Program-made: the position numbers and the translations under genes | Source of the DNA: Aphrocallistes beatrix | Lineage: Eukaryota; Porifera; Hexactinellida; Sceptrulophora; Aphrocallistidae | NCBI GenBank assembly: GCA_963281255.1 | Contig: OY725495.1 | Span: 62,001-126,000 of the forward strand | Length of the DNA: 64,000 nucleotides | Direction of reading: 5' to 3' | The notes under the pieces: model-generated | The model's database searches: none | Told to the model about the DNA's origin: nothing | The model's input: only the letters and a program-made list of their open reading frames with translations | Shown: positions 1 to 10,719 of the stretch, one piece after another | How positions within the stretch are numbered: position 1 is the stretch's first letter | How the letters are laid out: each line of letters starts with the position of its first letter

Positions 1-3000
1 GCAGACGTGGAGCTGACTCTCAGAGAGAACTCTCCCATTGGGTCCATTGTCTGGGACGCCACGAGCTACGTCAGCGGGAACTACACGCCCTCTGCCTCTG
101 CCACCTACGCTCTCTCGGTCGGGAACTTCGCAGGGAAGTTCGACATAGGTCTAAGCACGGGGCTACTCACGACGGCTGGTGATATCGACTATGAGGGAGA
201 GTTCGTGTTCACATTCGTGATTCAAATCACCGACCCGGCTAACTCTGTCACTACAGCTCCCAGACTGCTCGTCTACTTGCTGGTTCTGGATGAGAACGAC
301 AACGATCCCGTATTCAACCATTCTCTGTGAGTTTACGCTAATTACTAGTACCTAGCTTTGCTGATAATCGTTCACTACTACACTCTCCACAGCGCGCCCG
401 TCCAGCTGTTGGAAGGACAGTACATACAACCGTACGAGCTGGCACGAGCCCTCGTGACGGACAGAGACTCAGGGGTCTACGCTCAGCTCAGCTTCCAGTT
501 GGTGCACGCCAGCTCGGGGCGCGAGGCCACTGAGCTGCCGTTCCACTTCATATTCGACGGGAGGCTGTTCGCACAGGGCGAGGTGGATAGAGAGGCGTTC
601 CCTGTGCTGGACTTGCTCGTTCTTGTTAGAGACGCGAGTAGCGAGCCGAGAAACGCCACGGCTCCCATTTCCATCTCCATCCTCGACGTGAATGACAATC
701 CTCCCAGCTTCTTCAACCTCACTTCTCCCATCGACCTCACGAGCGACCGTCCGACAGGCGACAGCTTCTTCAGTTTCTTCCTCTCAGACCCGGACCAGGG
801 ATCGAATGGCACTGTCGTTTTCAGCCTGGAGCAAGTGCGTATTGAGATTAGCACTAACAATCCGAGATGAAGGAATACTGATCTCCTCCTGTTCTAGACC
901 TCCCCTGGTACCCCCCAATACTTCGACTCCACAGCTGTCAGCACTGACAATGGACTCAGAATCAGTCTCGTCGTGGCAGAGATTCTGCTGGGATTGCCAG
1001 AGGAGGTGTTCAACATAGAATTGAGGTTGACTGCGTCCGACCAGGGCTCTCCTCCTCTCAGCAGTTCCCGTGACGTCACCGTCTCCGTGGTAGCCGCAGA
1101 CCTGATGCCTCGCTTCCGCTCTGACTTCTACTGGATCGACGTGCACTTCTCTACCTCGGCGGGCTCCGAACTGCTGACTGTGGGGCTGGAACGGAGTTTG
1201 CCTACCATAGTCTTCTCTATAGGTGAGTTCTCTCTATACATTACGTATGAGATAAGTGCGAATATAATTAACTTTGTGTATCTGTTACTTCATGTCATGC
1301 TACGAGGTTTTCAAGTGCTGCTCAACTCGCTGAGAGCTCATGCTCTTCCAGATTACGGATTCAGTAGTTAGCATCAGTAGAAGGCATCATCGAGTCTATT
1401 TCTAACGATTGAGATATATAATGCGGCATTCTACTGTTTCTATAAAGTTACAACTTCCAAATAAGTAATGGGAAAAGAGAGTAAGAGTGCTGAGACGCTG
1501 GGGTACATCTTCGGGTTCTTTTACTCTTTTAATTACTTGATTGGAGGATTCTTCGTCTCCATCCCGTACGTATTCTACCATAGCGGCCTGCTAGCCACGC
1601 TGATCACCTTTCTTGTGCTGGGAGGCATAGTTGCCATAACGAACAGCTACGTCCTGGAAACGATGGGGAGAGTGAGGGCCCTGGAGGAGTGGAGAACAGG
1701 TTCGTTCTATGAGGAGGTGGCAGAACTCGGCAGTAAGCATTCCGAGCTAGATAGGAGAAGAAGTGTGTTCCGTCTCCCGACCCATCGGAAGTACGAACTC
1801 AACGAGTTGGCAGGAGTGCTGTTCGGGAAGGTCGGGAACTTCTCGATAATGGCTTTTGCAGTCGTGACTCTCTTCTTCACAGAGTGGAACTACTCCATTC
1901 AGGCTGGCACCTCCTTCGCTGCCAATGTTCCCATCAACACCAGTACCTTCTGCACCTGCAAAGAGAGCGAATTCCGCGAGACAGGCCTCCCTTCCGGTCC
2001 CTGCCTCAACCTGTACCGTCTGGGACTCTCACTCTTCTGGCTGGTGGCCAGCCTCCTCTCCATCCTCCAGCTGAGAGACCAGAAGTACATCCAGGCCCTC
2101 CTGGCTCTGCTCAGAATGGCCTTCATTCTCATCGTCAGCGTCTTCGCTGTCTTCGTCATCATCCAACAGTCAGGGAATTCCCCTCACGATGGTGCACACA
2201 ATGAGAGCTCACAGAACTCAACTCAGACGGAAGTCCTACAAGATGAAGAAGATATCGTGTTCCGATTTAACGCGTTCTACTGGATGAACAGTCCATCCAT
2301 CCTTCTCAACTCCTACACCATCATTGCCTTCATTCCCACCTTCCTCTACGTCTCTCGCAATAAGTCCACGCTGTCACTGAGACTCACGATCAACAACGTC
2401 ATCATCTTCCTCGTGCTGTCCACTATGAGTATCTTGGTGGCGTTCGCGTTCTTGTGTGAAATCAACGAGAACTTCACGATCAACTGGGCTCGCTACACCT
2501 CCCCCAGCTACCCGGTCTCTGTGCAGACGCTAGCGCACTTCGTCATTTTCTACCCCATGGTCGACGTGCTCTCCTCCTACCCCACCGTCATCCTCATACA
2601 CTCCAACTACGTGTTCGAGCTGCTCTTCTCTAAGGACACGTCCCAGCTCGTGGACAGCTCCAGCCGATACAAGCTAGTGCACGCTGTGATCAAGCTGCTC
2701 ATGAACTTCCCCCCGATCATCGGCTCCTTCTTCCTCTCCAACCTGGTCACCCTTCTCACCTGGGCGGGGGTCATGAACTTCATCGTGTTCTACTACTTGC
2801 CCTGTGTCCTGCAGTGGAAGTCTCAGTTGGACTGCGTCCGCACTTTCCAGCTGAGAAATCGAGCCAAGAAATCCTGCTCTGTGCTGAAAAACCTCTTCAT
2901 AGTGGAGGCCCCGACTCCCGACTCAACATTCCTCAGCAGCTATTTCGTCAACATATCCCTACTCACTATAGGAACCTTCGTTCTGTCCCTCACCATATTC

Positions 3001-4326
3001 GGACATTTAGTTTAATTGTAAAGCTATTGCATTACAAACTCTGATTATAATTTGTCAATTATCTGCTGACTTTCTTATCAATTTATTTTCGCCCTGATTC
3101 ACGTCTAGATGATGCAGACGAGGGAGATTTTAGCATCGATGCCACCGGCACTCTCTCCTCCAGAAGTGCGTTTCAAAGAGACTTTTCTAACTTTGCTCTT
3201 CTAATAACGGCGACGAACATGTTCGGCGGGAAATTCTCTACCAGCACCGCTATTGTGAATTCAGTGCGCAGTGAGTTTATCACTGAGCTGCTGCTTAATG
3301 TCAGTTTCAGCGATTTCGTCGAGAGCATGGCGACCTACGAGCAGAAGCTGCGGGACAGAGTCCCCAGTGGCAGCACACTGAGACTGATTGAGCATCACAT
3401 CCAGGACGGACTCGTCAATGTCAGCTTGTACGTGGTGCAAGGAGTGTGGTATGAGAACGGAACTAGCCATGAGCTAATCGGTGTACCAACCCAGCCCAAG
3501 CCCTTCCTGGCCGCAGAAACGATTTGTGAACTCTACTTCAACCCCGAATCCAGCCTGGATGTGATGGCGTGCAAGCGGAGGTAGGCACGGGAACTGTAGC
3601 AGACAGGTAGAGAGGAGTTGAGCTAATCAGGTGTAATGGTTTAGAGTAGAGACGCGAGTGCCGGAAGTGCCGATGTTCTTTCAGACGGTGACTGGCATCC
3701 TGGTTATCGTGATCCTGCTGGTCCTGCTGGTCCTCTTCGCCATCCTTCTCCTCTGTCTCTGTGTGTACATCTACTACAAGCGCCAGGAGGAAAAGATCCT
3801 GTCCGACGAGATGATATTCGAGCACCCGTACATGATCGCCAGGCCTCTCGGCGCCTACGAGATGCAGGAGGAGCTGAGGAAGCTGGGCAAGAGAGGGAGA
3901 GGCAAGTTTTTCAGTGCTAGGGTCTCTTCCTAACTGAGAGCGATGCATCTCACGTCTGTGTTTTGTAGCGGGAGAAGTGGCGTATGACACCGAGGGACGA
4001 GGGTTCGGACTGGCGAGAGGGAGAGACTACCATTCGAGCGATGAGAACATTGACGAGATCAACCAGTACGTCTCCTCAGATTCCAGCATCTCCGTCTACG
4101 GTAAGAACCCCTCCTTCTTCACACCTATGTATGCCGTACAGTGTACACAGCTGCTTGATATGCTAATGCACGTGTAGGACAAGACTATTCCAAGTTCGAG
4201 CAGATGGAGGCGTGGCAGAAGTACAGGAACATGGGTCCGCTCCTGAGACAGATGGTGGAGCGGTGGAGAGACGGAGACAATATCGTCCTGGATGACGACG
4301 AGTCCAAAGGGGAGATGTCTGCTTGA
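1..4326 (+). CDS. Cadherin-repeat transmembrane protein, 3' part (5' end outside window)
   Basis: Seven exons can be joined in frame (1-326, 393-834, 898-1222, 3109-3580, 3645-3901, 3969-4100, 4178-4326), giving 700 residues with the N-terminus missing. The calcium-binding linker motifs of cadherin repeats are visible (DENDNDPVF near residue 100, DVNDNPPSF near 215, SDPDQGSNG, ASDQGSPP). A repeat-free membrane-proximal stretch follows, then a hydrophobic segment rich in V/L/I near residue 565-590 and a cytoplasmic tail of about 110 residues ending in an acidic stretch. I see no classical catenin-binding signature, so a protocadherin-like or non-classical adhesion receptor is more likely than an E-cadherin. 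Introns are 63-77 bp except the third (1223-3108), which contains a complete transporter gene; the join across it restores a cadherin-like strand (VFSIDDADEGDF). One intron uses a GC donor. Confidence 0.85.
1441..1447 (+). promoter_or_regulatory. TATA-like element of nested transporter
   Basis: TATAAAG lies 27 bp upstream of the ATG at 1468, within the cadherin intron. It would give a very short leader. The call rests on sequence match and spacing only. Confidence 0.35.
1468..3015 (+). CDS. AAAP-family amino-acid transporter nested in a cadherin intron
   Basis: A single-exon gene of 515 residues with about ten to eleven hydrophobic helices. The N-terminal part (GYIFGFFYSFNYLIGGFF, then SIPYVFYHSGLL) resembles the first helices of the Aa_trans superfamily, which includes SLC32, SLC36 and SLC38 and exchanges or imports amino acids across plasma or lysosomal membranes. 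A long loop near residues 225-265 is polar and carries N-glycosylation sequons. I cannot assign a subfamily. It lies entirely inside the third cadherin intron in the same orientation, with its own start, stop and a TATAAAG 27 bp before the ATG. Alternative: an orphan holozoan branch of the family. Substrate is unknown. Confidence 0.75.
   Translation: MGKESKSAETLGYIFGFFYSFNYLIGGFFVSIPYVFYHSGLLATLITFLVLGGIVAITNSYVLETMGRVRALEEWRTGSFYEEVAELGSKHSELDRRRSVFRLPTHRKYELNELAGVLFGKVGNFSIMAFAVVTLFFTEWNYSIQAGTSFAANVPINTSTFCTCKESEFRETGLPSGPCLNLYRLGLSLFWLVASLLSILQLRDQKYIQALLALLRMAFILIVSVFAVFVIIQQSGNSPHDGAHNESSQNSTQTEVLQDEEDIVFRFNAFYWMNSPSILLNSYTIIAFIPTFLYVSRNKSTLSLRLTINNVIIFLVLSTMSILVAFAFLCEINENFTINWARYTSPSYPVSVQTLAHFVIFYPMVDVLSSYPTVILIHSNYVFELLFSKDTSQLVDSSSRYKLVHAVIKLLMNFPPIIGSFFLSNLVTLLTWAGVMNFIVFYYLPCVLQWKSQLDCVRTFQLRNRAKKSCSVLKNLFIVEAPTPDSTFLSSYFVNISLLTIGTFVLSLTIFGHLV
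3902..3968 (+). other. GC-AG intron in cadherin gene
   Basis: The 67-bp intron begins AG|GCAAGT, the standard form of a GC donor, and ends TTTTGTAG. Joining at these points keeps frame (phase 1) from the juxtamembrane segment into the tail. No GT donor nearby gives an open join. Confidence 0.7.
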
Positions 4327-4544
4327 TGGTTATGCTTGTTGGGATTATTAGGATTTAATAACTTTACTTTTGATACTAACTTCTTTCTGGTTATTTTTGG
4401 TATCTTCATCCTTTTTAAATCTCTTACTTAACTAATCTAACAGTACAGTTCCGTACAGACTCACACTGCGAATTGAGTCTGCTTCCTAGGCCCATTTGAG
4501 TCCAACAGACTAATATGTATCCTGATGCTGAATTTGAAACCACA

Positions 4545-6629
4545 TTACTCAGTTATATGCATACTCTGATAAATGTTGACATCCGAGGAGTGATCGGGCT
4601 GCTCTAGCACGAGGGCGTGTTCATTCGCGAGGTGCAGGAGAGTTGAGAAGAGGATCGCTTTCGAAGTGGATTCCTTTCCTCCCGTCCCTTCTTCAGTACT
4701 AGGTAGCAATTGCTCGGTTAATTGAGAGAACTGGACAGAATCCGAACCCTCCTCCTTCGAGCCCTCAATCAAGCACCACATCCTACTCTTGAGTCGCTTC
4801 ATGTCCACCTGTCTCGGTCTCTTGTCGTAGCTGAGCAGGATCCTCTCGGGGCGAGGGGGGGCTGCGATCATGCTGAGGTTGGAGCGAGCAGGACTCGATT
4901 CCATCTCCTCTCCCTCCCGCTGCCCCTCAACCGGATGGACGAATGGAATGTAGGAGGAGAGGTCCGTTTCTGCGTCGTAGTTATAGTAGGACTGTTCCCC
5001 CTCTCTTTCCCCTTCCGTGTCACAGGCCTGCTTCTGCACCCGCACGGCGGCCGACGGGATCAAGAAGAGAGTGGAGAGGACCTTAGAGTCGAACGGCAGA
5101 GAGAAGTCCTCATTTCTGAAGAAATTCTTCTGCTCCGCTTTCGCTTGGACAGAAGCGTCGGTGTTCTGGAGAGACGCGGTGGCTTTGGGGTACAGAAGCG
5201 CGGATTCTGAAAGCTGAGCGCTGAAGTCTATCAGCCTCAGCGGCTTCTTGCTCTCCCTCAATCTTCTCTTCGGCGCCTTATTCTGATGATTGAGTCTGTT
5301 GCTCGCTGCGATCATCCTCTCCTCTCTCTTCTTCAGCTCTTTCAACGTGTCCGCACTCAGGTAGGAGTACTCGCTGGGCTCTATCAGCTCCAGGACCCTC
5401 GCGATCGAGCTCATGGGGGATGGAACAGGAGACAGGGGGGCCACAGGAGCACATTCCTCTTCTACACTCGTGTTGTCAGGGGAGTGGAATGAATCTTCCA
5501 GGTCTGCTAGATCGAGCTGAAGGTTAGGAGAGTTCGTCAGAATTTCGTTAGAAGTTTGTTCGAGAGCATCGAGGTCCGTTTCATAGGTCGGAGCATCCTC
5601 TCCCTCTCCGAGAACGTCCGGCCTTCTGACGAAGTTTCCTTCCTCATCGAACACGTACCCCTCCACGAGGACACAAGTGGGCGCGTGGCAGTCCTCAATG
5701 CCATCGAACAGCTCACAGAGCTCCTTCACGCCTTCAGTCCCTGCGGAGTAGTCCTCCTCGCGCCAGACACTCTCGCAGTGGAGAGCGTACGGCTGCGACA
5801 TGTCTAGCTTCAGTTGGAAGTGCTTCTCTTCCATCGGGAGCTGCAGGGCTAGCAGTCCGCCGATGCCGTTCTCGTCGCTGGCTGCGGCTATCTTCTTCAG
5901 AACAGGATCATCGTAGTACTCCAGCTCTAAGCTCTTGTAGTTCAGATTCTCCGGCTTCTCCAGCTTGCTTTTGAGTTTCTTTTTCTTCTGCGACTTGTGA
6001 GATTTCTTGGATCCTCCCTCTGCCCCCTCCTCCTCTCCCTCCTTCTCCTTACTGCTGTGTCTCGTGCCCAGAGACCCGAGCACCGAGAAAGTGTCGTAAT
6101 GGACAGAGTCCACTCTTCCCGCGTAAATCTTAGCGGAAGCGTCCACCGCCATTCCCGCCATCTTGAAGTCCGTCTCCCCCTGACAGGTCAGCGCCTCGGT
6201 GGAGGTGAGGGAGTTCAGCTTGAGGAGGAAGGCGTTCTTCGAGTTGATCTTGTTCTCAGTGCTCAGCTTGATGCACTCCATGTAGTGGTCCCGGATGTGA
6301 GTCATGTCTGTGCTGGAGGTGTTAGCCGGTGCCGCTCTGCGCGCTCTCCTCGACTCGTGAGGAGAAGGAGAGGCTAGAAGAGAGAAAAAACTTTCTTTCC
6401 TTCATGGAAAAACTGAGCTGAACTTACCTATCACTGCGTCTCCGATAGATACGTTCAACAGGGATTTGGATGTGATAGGTGTTCCATTCCGCGAGGGCAG
6501 TGCATCTCCCCTGGTGGCGTCCAGGAGGTTAGTGACGTTGTTGAGAGACGTGTTCTGACCTCTTCGCAGGATGCGAGGCCTGCTGCCAAGACTGCTGTCC
6601 AGCCCGGCGTCATTCTCTCCTGTCTCCAT
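4545..6629 (-). CDS. NCAPH: Condensin complex subunit 2 (kleisin, Barren/CAP-H)
   Basis: Two exons (6629-6428 and 6373-4545) join in phase 1 across a 54-bp intron and encode 676 residues; animal CAP-H is usually 700-750. The N-terminal block with CIKLSTENKINSKNAF, followed by the segment with ASAKIYAGRVDSVH, is the hallmark of the Barren/Cnd2 family, and the C-terminal part has the winged-helix-like end expected of a kleisin. Kleisins bridge the SMC2-SMC4 ATPase heads in condensin I, acting on mitotic chromosomes. Acidic, low-complexity segments fill the middle, as in relatives. It converges with the cadherin gene with 218 bp between stops. The ATG at 6629 lies right after a pyrimidine-AG sequence that could be a 3' splice site. 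Confidence 0.9.
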
Positions 6630-6850
6630 CAGCTGAGTCAGGGCTAATCTTATTTAACGAGGATCTGTCAATAATTATTTACAACAGTTAGACCCTAGCA
6701 TTACTCTGCGGAAGTAATTCCTAGCGACAAATTAAAAAGTAACTGAATTAAGTAGCTATACCAATGCTAAAATCAAAATACTTCACACCACTATATACAT
6801 ACAATACAATATGGATATCACTACAACAGTGTACGGCGTAGAAGCTACGT

Positions 6851-9800
6851 CTAATGTATCTTCATGTGGATATGCCAGTTCATCTGCACCACCAGGCTCT
6901 TGTCGATGCTCTCGTTCACGCGCTCCCGCAGGTGCGACTTGGCCTCCTCGTCGCTGGCGCCGGGGAGCAGCGCCCCGCGCAGGTAGTCCAGGTCCTTGAC
7001 GCTGGTGAGTTCGGGGATGCCGGTGCACTTCATCATGCTGAACAGCGTGATGAAGAGGGCCGAGTGCTTGCGCAGGATTTGGTACGCGCGCGTGGCGATG
7101 CTGAGGAACCGGGAGAACAGGGCGCCGTTCTTCCCCCCCAGCACGAACACGAAGTCGGGAGTGAGGATGAACGGGACTGGCTCTCTGTCGATCTTGAACT
7201 TCTTCTTCCTGTTTCCTAGGAAATGCCCGAAGTCGATGTGGAACAGATTTCCCGTCTCTGTCACCATTATGTTGTCGTTGTGCCTGTCCCCTATCCCCAG
7301 GATGTACGTCGCTACGCAGTACCCGGCGCAGGAGTACATGAAATTCTCTCGCGCGGTCTCCAGATCGTCCGCATGCGGGTTCTTCTTCTGCAGCCACTCC
7401 AGCAGCACGTTGTCCTTGAAAGCGCTCAACGCCACGTCCGCCTCTTTCTGGATGTTGCACACCGTATTCGCGTGCTGCACCACCTCGATGATGCCCTCCT
7501 CGAATCCGGTCGCCAGACAGCCGTACGGGATCAGGTGCAGGTCCAGTCCGTTCTGCAGCCACAGGTTGTTCATGATCTTCAGCATCTGCAGCGTGAGCAT
7601 GTCCTGCCGCAGGTCGTCTCCGTGCTTCATGATCAGCTTGATCTGAGGCTTGGGATTGTTCTCGTCTTTGTTCTTGAACTCCAGCCAGATCGGTTTCTTC
7701 TTCGAGTCCATCACCTACAGCAGACGGGAACTAATACGGTGTCCCATAGCAATTGTACAAGTAAGAGAGTGGCTACCTTGATCTTCTTGTAGTTGAGGTC
7801 CCCTACCAGGAGAGAGGGGTCGAACACAGGACAGAAGACGGGCGGGAGTTCGATGTTCTGAGTGTGCGTGGTGATCAGCTGTGCTTGCTGCTTCTTGTGC
7901 TCTGGCTTCTCGATCTCTTCTTTGATCCGTTTAGAGCAGGCCACGATATCAGTCACAAACTCGACCTGCTTCTTGAGGGAGGCGATCACGTCCCCTCCGC
8001 ACCCGTGGAGGTAGGCCTGCAGGAGGGTGGAGAACCTCTGCAGGTACTCGTGCGTCCCCATCTCGGAGCGGAGGAACCAGTAGAAGTAGTGCCCCACCGT
8101 CTTCGACCTGAGCGCCCGCTCCAAGAGGAAGCGGCCCAGCGCCGAGTCGTGGTACGGCTCGAACTTGACCACCTGCACCAGCTGCAGCAGGTAGAGCTGC
8201 ACCTCCTCGTCGCTCATCTTCTCCAGGCGCCGCACGGCCAGCTGTCTCACCTCCGCGTCCGCCACGTGGTAGTCCAGCAGCTGCATGGCCACCTCCAGAC
8301 TGAGTGGCGCCCAATTCTTCAGCATCAGGTGCAGCAGCCGCACTTCCTCCAAGTTGCCCCAGTTCAGGGAGAGCAGGTACTTGGGAAGCGCCTCGGACCG
8401 CTCACTGCAGTACTGGAGGTACTTCCGCATCAGCGCCTTCTCCCGGTCGCTCAGCTCCTTGAGCGGGTCTCCCGAGATGGCCCGGTCCACCTCATCCTTC
8501 TCCTCCCCGTCTGGCTTCAGCTCCGGCGCCTGCATCTCCTCCTCCCAGCTGTCCGAGGAGGAAGGGTAGGCCACTGGGTGCGCGTACGTGTCCAGTTCCA
8601 CGAACAGAAAGGCCGCCTTGTGCGTTACGGGGTTCACTGCCGTGGAGCCAGCGGGGCTGGGGTCGATTCCTTCCTTGACGCCGTAGTTCTGGTAGAACTC
8701 GTTGCTCTTCTCCGTTTCAACGCTGTCTGGGGTCGGCGCGGGCCAGAGTGGCAGTCTGTGCACCCCGGTCCGCAAGATGGAGCGATGGTCCATGAGCTGG
8801 AGGTTCACCCAGTGCAGGGTCACGAGTCTCTTGTTTCTCAGGGTTTTCGACTCCAGCCCCACTTCCCCTGACCTACTATCCTTGCTGCCCTGGACGATGA
8901 GGTGCAGCCTCGCAGCCTTTGGCAGGTCTTTAACGCACAGGTCAAAGGTGAGCCACTGAGACCATCTGGGGTGTTGGGACGCCTTGACGTCCTCAGTAAT
9001 CACCTCTGGACAAAGGAGGATGCCCCCATGGTAGAGGGCTGCCCGCACGTACAGTGTGGCGGTCTCCGTAGCGAATGAATGCAAGTTGTCGATGCCTAAG
9101 AATCGTATCCGGAACGGCTTGTTGATCTCGAACATGGAAATAGAGACGATGTCGGAATGGTGGTTCCTGAAGGAGGCGGACAGCTGAGTGTGTGTCCCAC
9201 TCAGTCCCACTGAATCGTCCAGTAAGAAGGAGTTATCCTCATAATCCAGTTTGTCCTTACTCGGGTCTTTGCGGTCCGTCAGCGCGAGTTCTAACGGGAT
9301 CTCGTTCTTAATGATGGCGGTGCGGACGTAGGTGTAGTCAGTGAGCGGCTGCTTCCCGTAGAAGTAGGTGGTCCGTCCGTACGAGCGCAGCACGTACTTG
9401 TTCAACTCGCCCTCTGCCAGGTTCGGGAGAAAGACGGAGGTAACTTGTTCCAGGAACTGGTCCCCGTTTATATCGGCCAGATCCACCTGAAACACCTTGG
9501 CGACGTCGCCGAAGTGCACTCGACAGTGCTGTTGGGTCTCTTTGATTGTCCTAATCACACAATTCAATCACTTTCTAAAATGGTTGTGTATGTCCCTTTA
9601 ATAAACTAAAATCTTACTCTGGGAGTGGAATCTGTGTTATCTGCCGTTCCATCGCGTATTCCAGTGCGTTTCTCACATTCACCGCCTTAAGACGAATCCC
9701 GTTCAGTTTACGTCTCGCCATCTGCAGCTCGTCATTGTGGAACTCTTCCAGGTGATGCAGGTCCACCGAGATGAGGTAGCTGATCATGAATTTGAAGTTT

Positions 9801-10242
9801 TTATCTTGCTGGTGGTAGTTGTCTCGCTTCTTCGTGATGAACAAGACTCCATTACTCACCTAGTGATTGACACAGAACCTAAGTTTACAGTTTGAATACG
9901 GAAAATTAAGCTTAGTTCGTTTGGAACCTGTTCATTCTTCCACTGCTTGATCACTCCTAAAGTTTGAAACATCTGACGCTCATCGAACAGCTCGTACATA
10001 GAATTCCCCTTCTTGTAGGTGAAGGAGAAGTTTTCGCTTTTGTATAGATCCTCGGACTTCTTATTGATAACTTTCCCTTGAACCATGGCTCTCCAGAGGT
10101 TGTCCTTGATCTGGCCTACCGTCTGGTTCCCGCCACACTCCATCATCAGTTCGCGATGTCCATTGGCGATTGGCACCATGAATTTAACATTGTACACCTC
10201 GGCTGTCAGCGTGATGGACTCCGTCACGACGAGAGATGACAT
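6851..10242 (-). CDS. PIK3C: Class I phosphatidylinositol 3-kinase catalytic subunit (p110)
   Basis: Four exons (10242-9928, 9859-9618, 9550-7777, 7714-6851) give 1064 residues, matching p110 alpha/beta/delta (about 1040-1070). Order: adaptor-binding region (1-105), Ras-binding region, C2 domain, helical domain (about 490-670) and lipid kinase (from about 770). The kinase shows KHGDDLRQD (nucleotide lysine loop), GIGDRHNDNIM (catalytic loop) and HIDFGHFLG, followed by a KKKFKIDRE basic activation segment typical of class I enzymes that phosphorylate PI(4,5)P2. This enzyme is a standard effector of receptor tyrosine kinases such as those further along the window. Introns are 62-68 bp. The first donor is CAG|GTTCCA, a weak site: phases fit, but the exon 1/2 junction needs transcript support. 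I cannot tell which vertebrate isoform it is closest to. Confidence 0.92.
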
Positions 10243-10719
10243 TCTGACAACTGACACAGTTCACAGGTCAGGAAGGGATATATGTATATAGTATTTACAG
10301 ATAATGAGCTAAGTAGTGTCCTGAGCTGTGAGTTGTTAACTTGTTCAAACAATGTTCGAATGAGATGCCACATAATATATTGGAAAGAATGGCTGATAGG
10401 TGCACTGAGCCAGACATGGACCATGAATTGCCACATGGTTGCATTAATTGTTGGAACAATTACTTAGTTACATTGACTATTAGCTCATGATAGTAAAACT
10501 CAACTCTCAAATAATCCATCCTGGATCCTCATATTATAGCTTTTGTATGGTATTCTTTCGCTATAGAAATGGCTTTATGGAATGTCTATAGTTCACAGAT
10601 GATACATATATAATATAGCAATTTGAACTTCGGGTTATCGGGCACTCGTACATATTTTATTGACATGACACCTAATTGTACTAGTCCGTTTGCTTTGATA
10701 GAATCCTAGGATCTAACAG
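10243..10719. other. Divergent intergenic region, PI3K / SLC36-type gene
   Basis: 476 bp, AT-rich, between two genes transcribed outward. No coding potential or RNA gene recognised. It must hold both promoters. A pyrimidine-rich AG lies just before each ATG (TTGTCAG|AATG on the minus strand, GATCTAACAG|ATG on the plus strand). Confidence 0.5.

Noticed and set aside
7864..8871. Plus-strand open frame of 335 codons antisense to PI3K
   Set aside because: A mirror of the strong codon bias of the minus-strand kinase; Leu/Val/Arg/Gln-rich with no domain.
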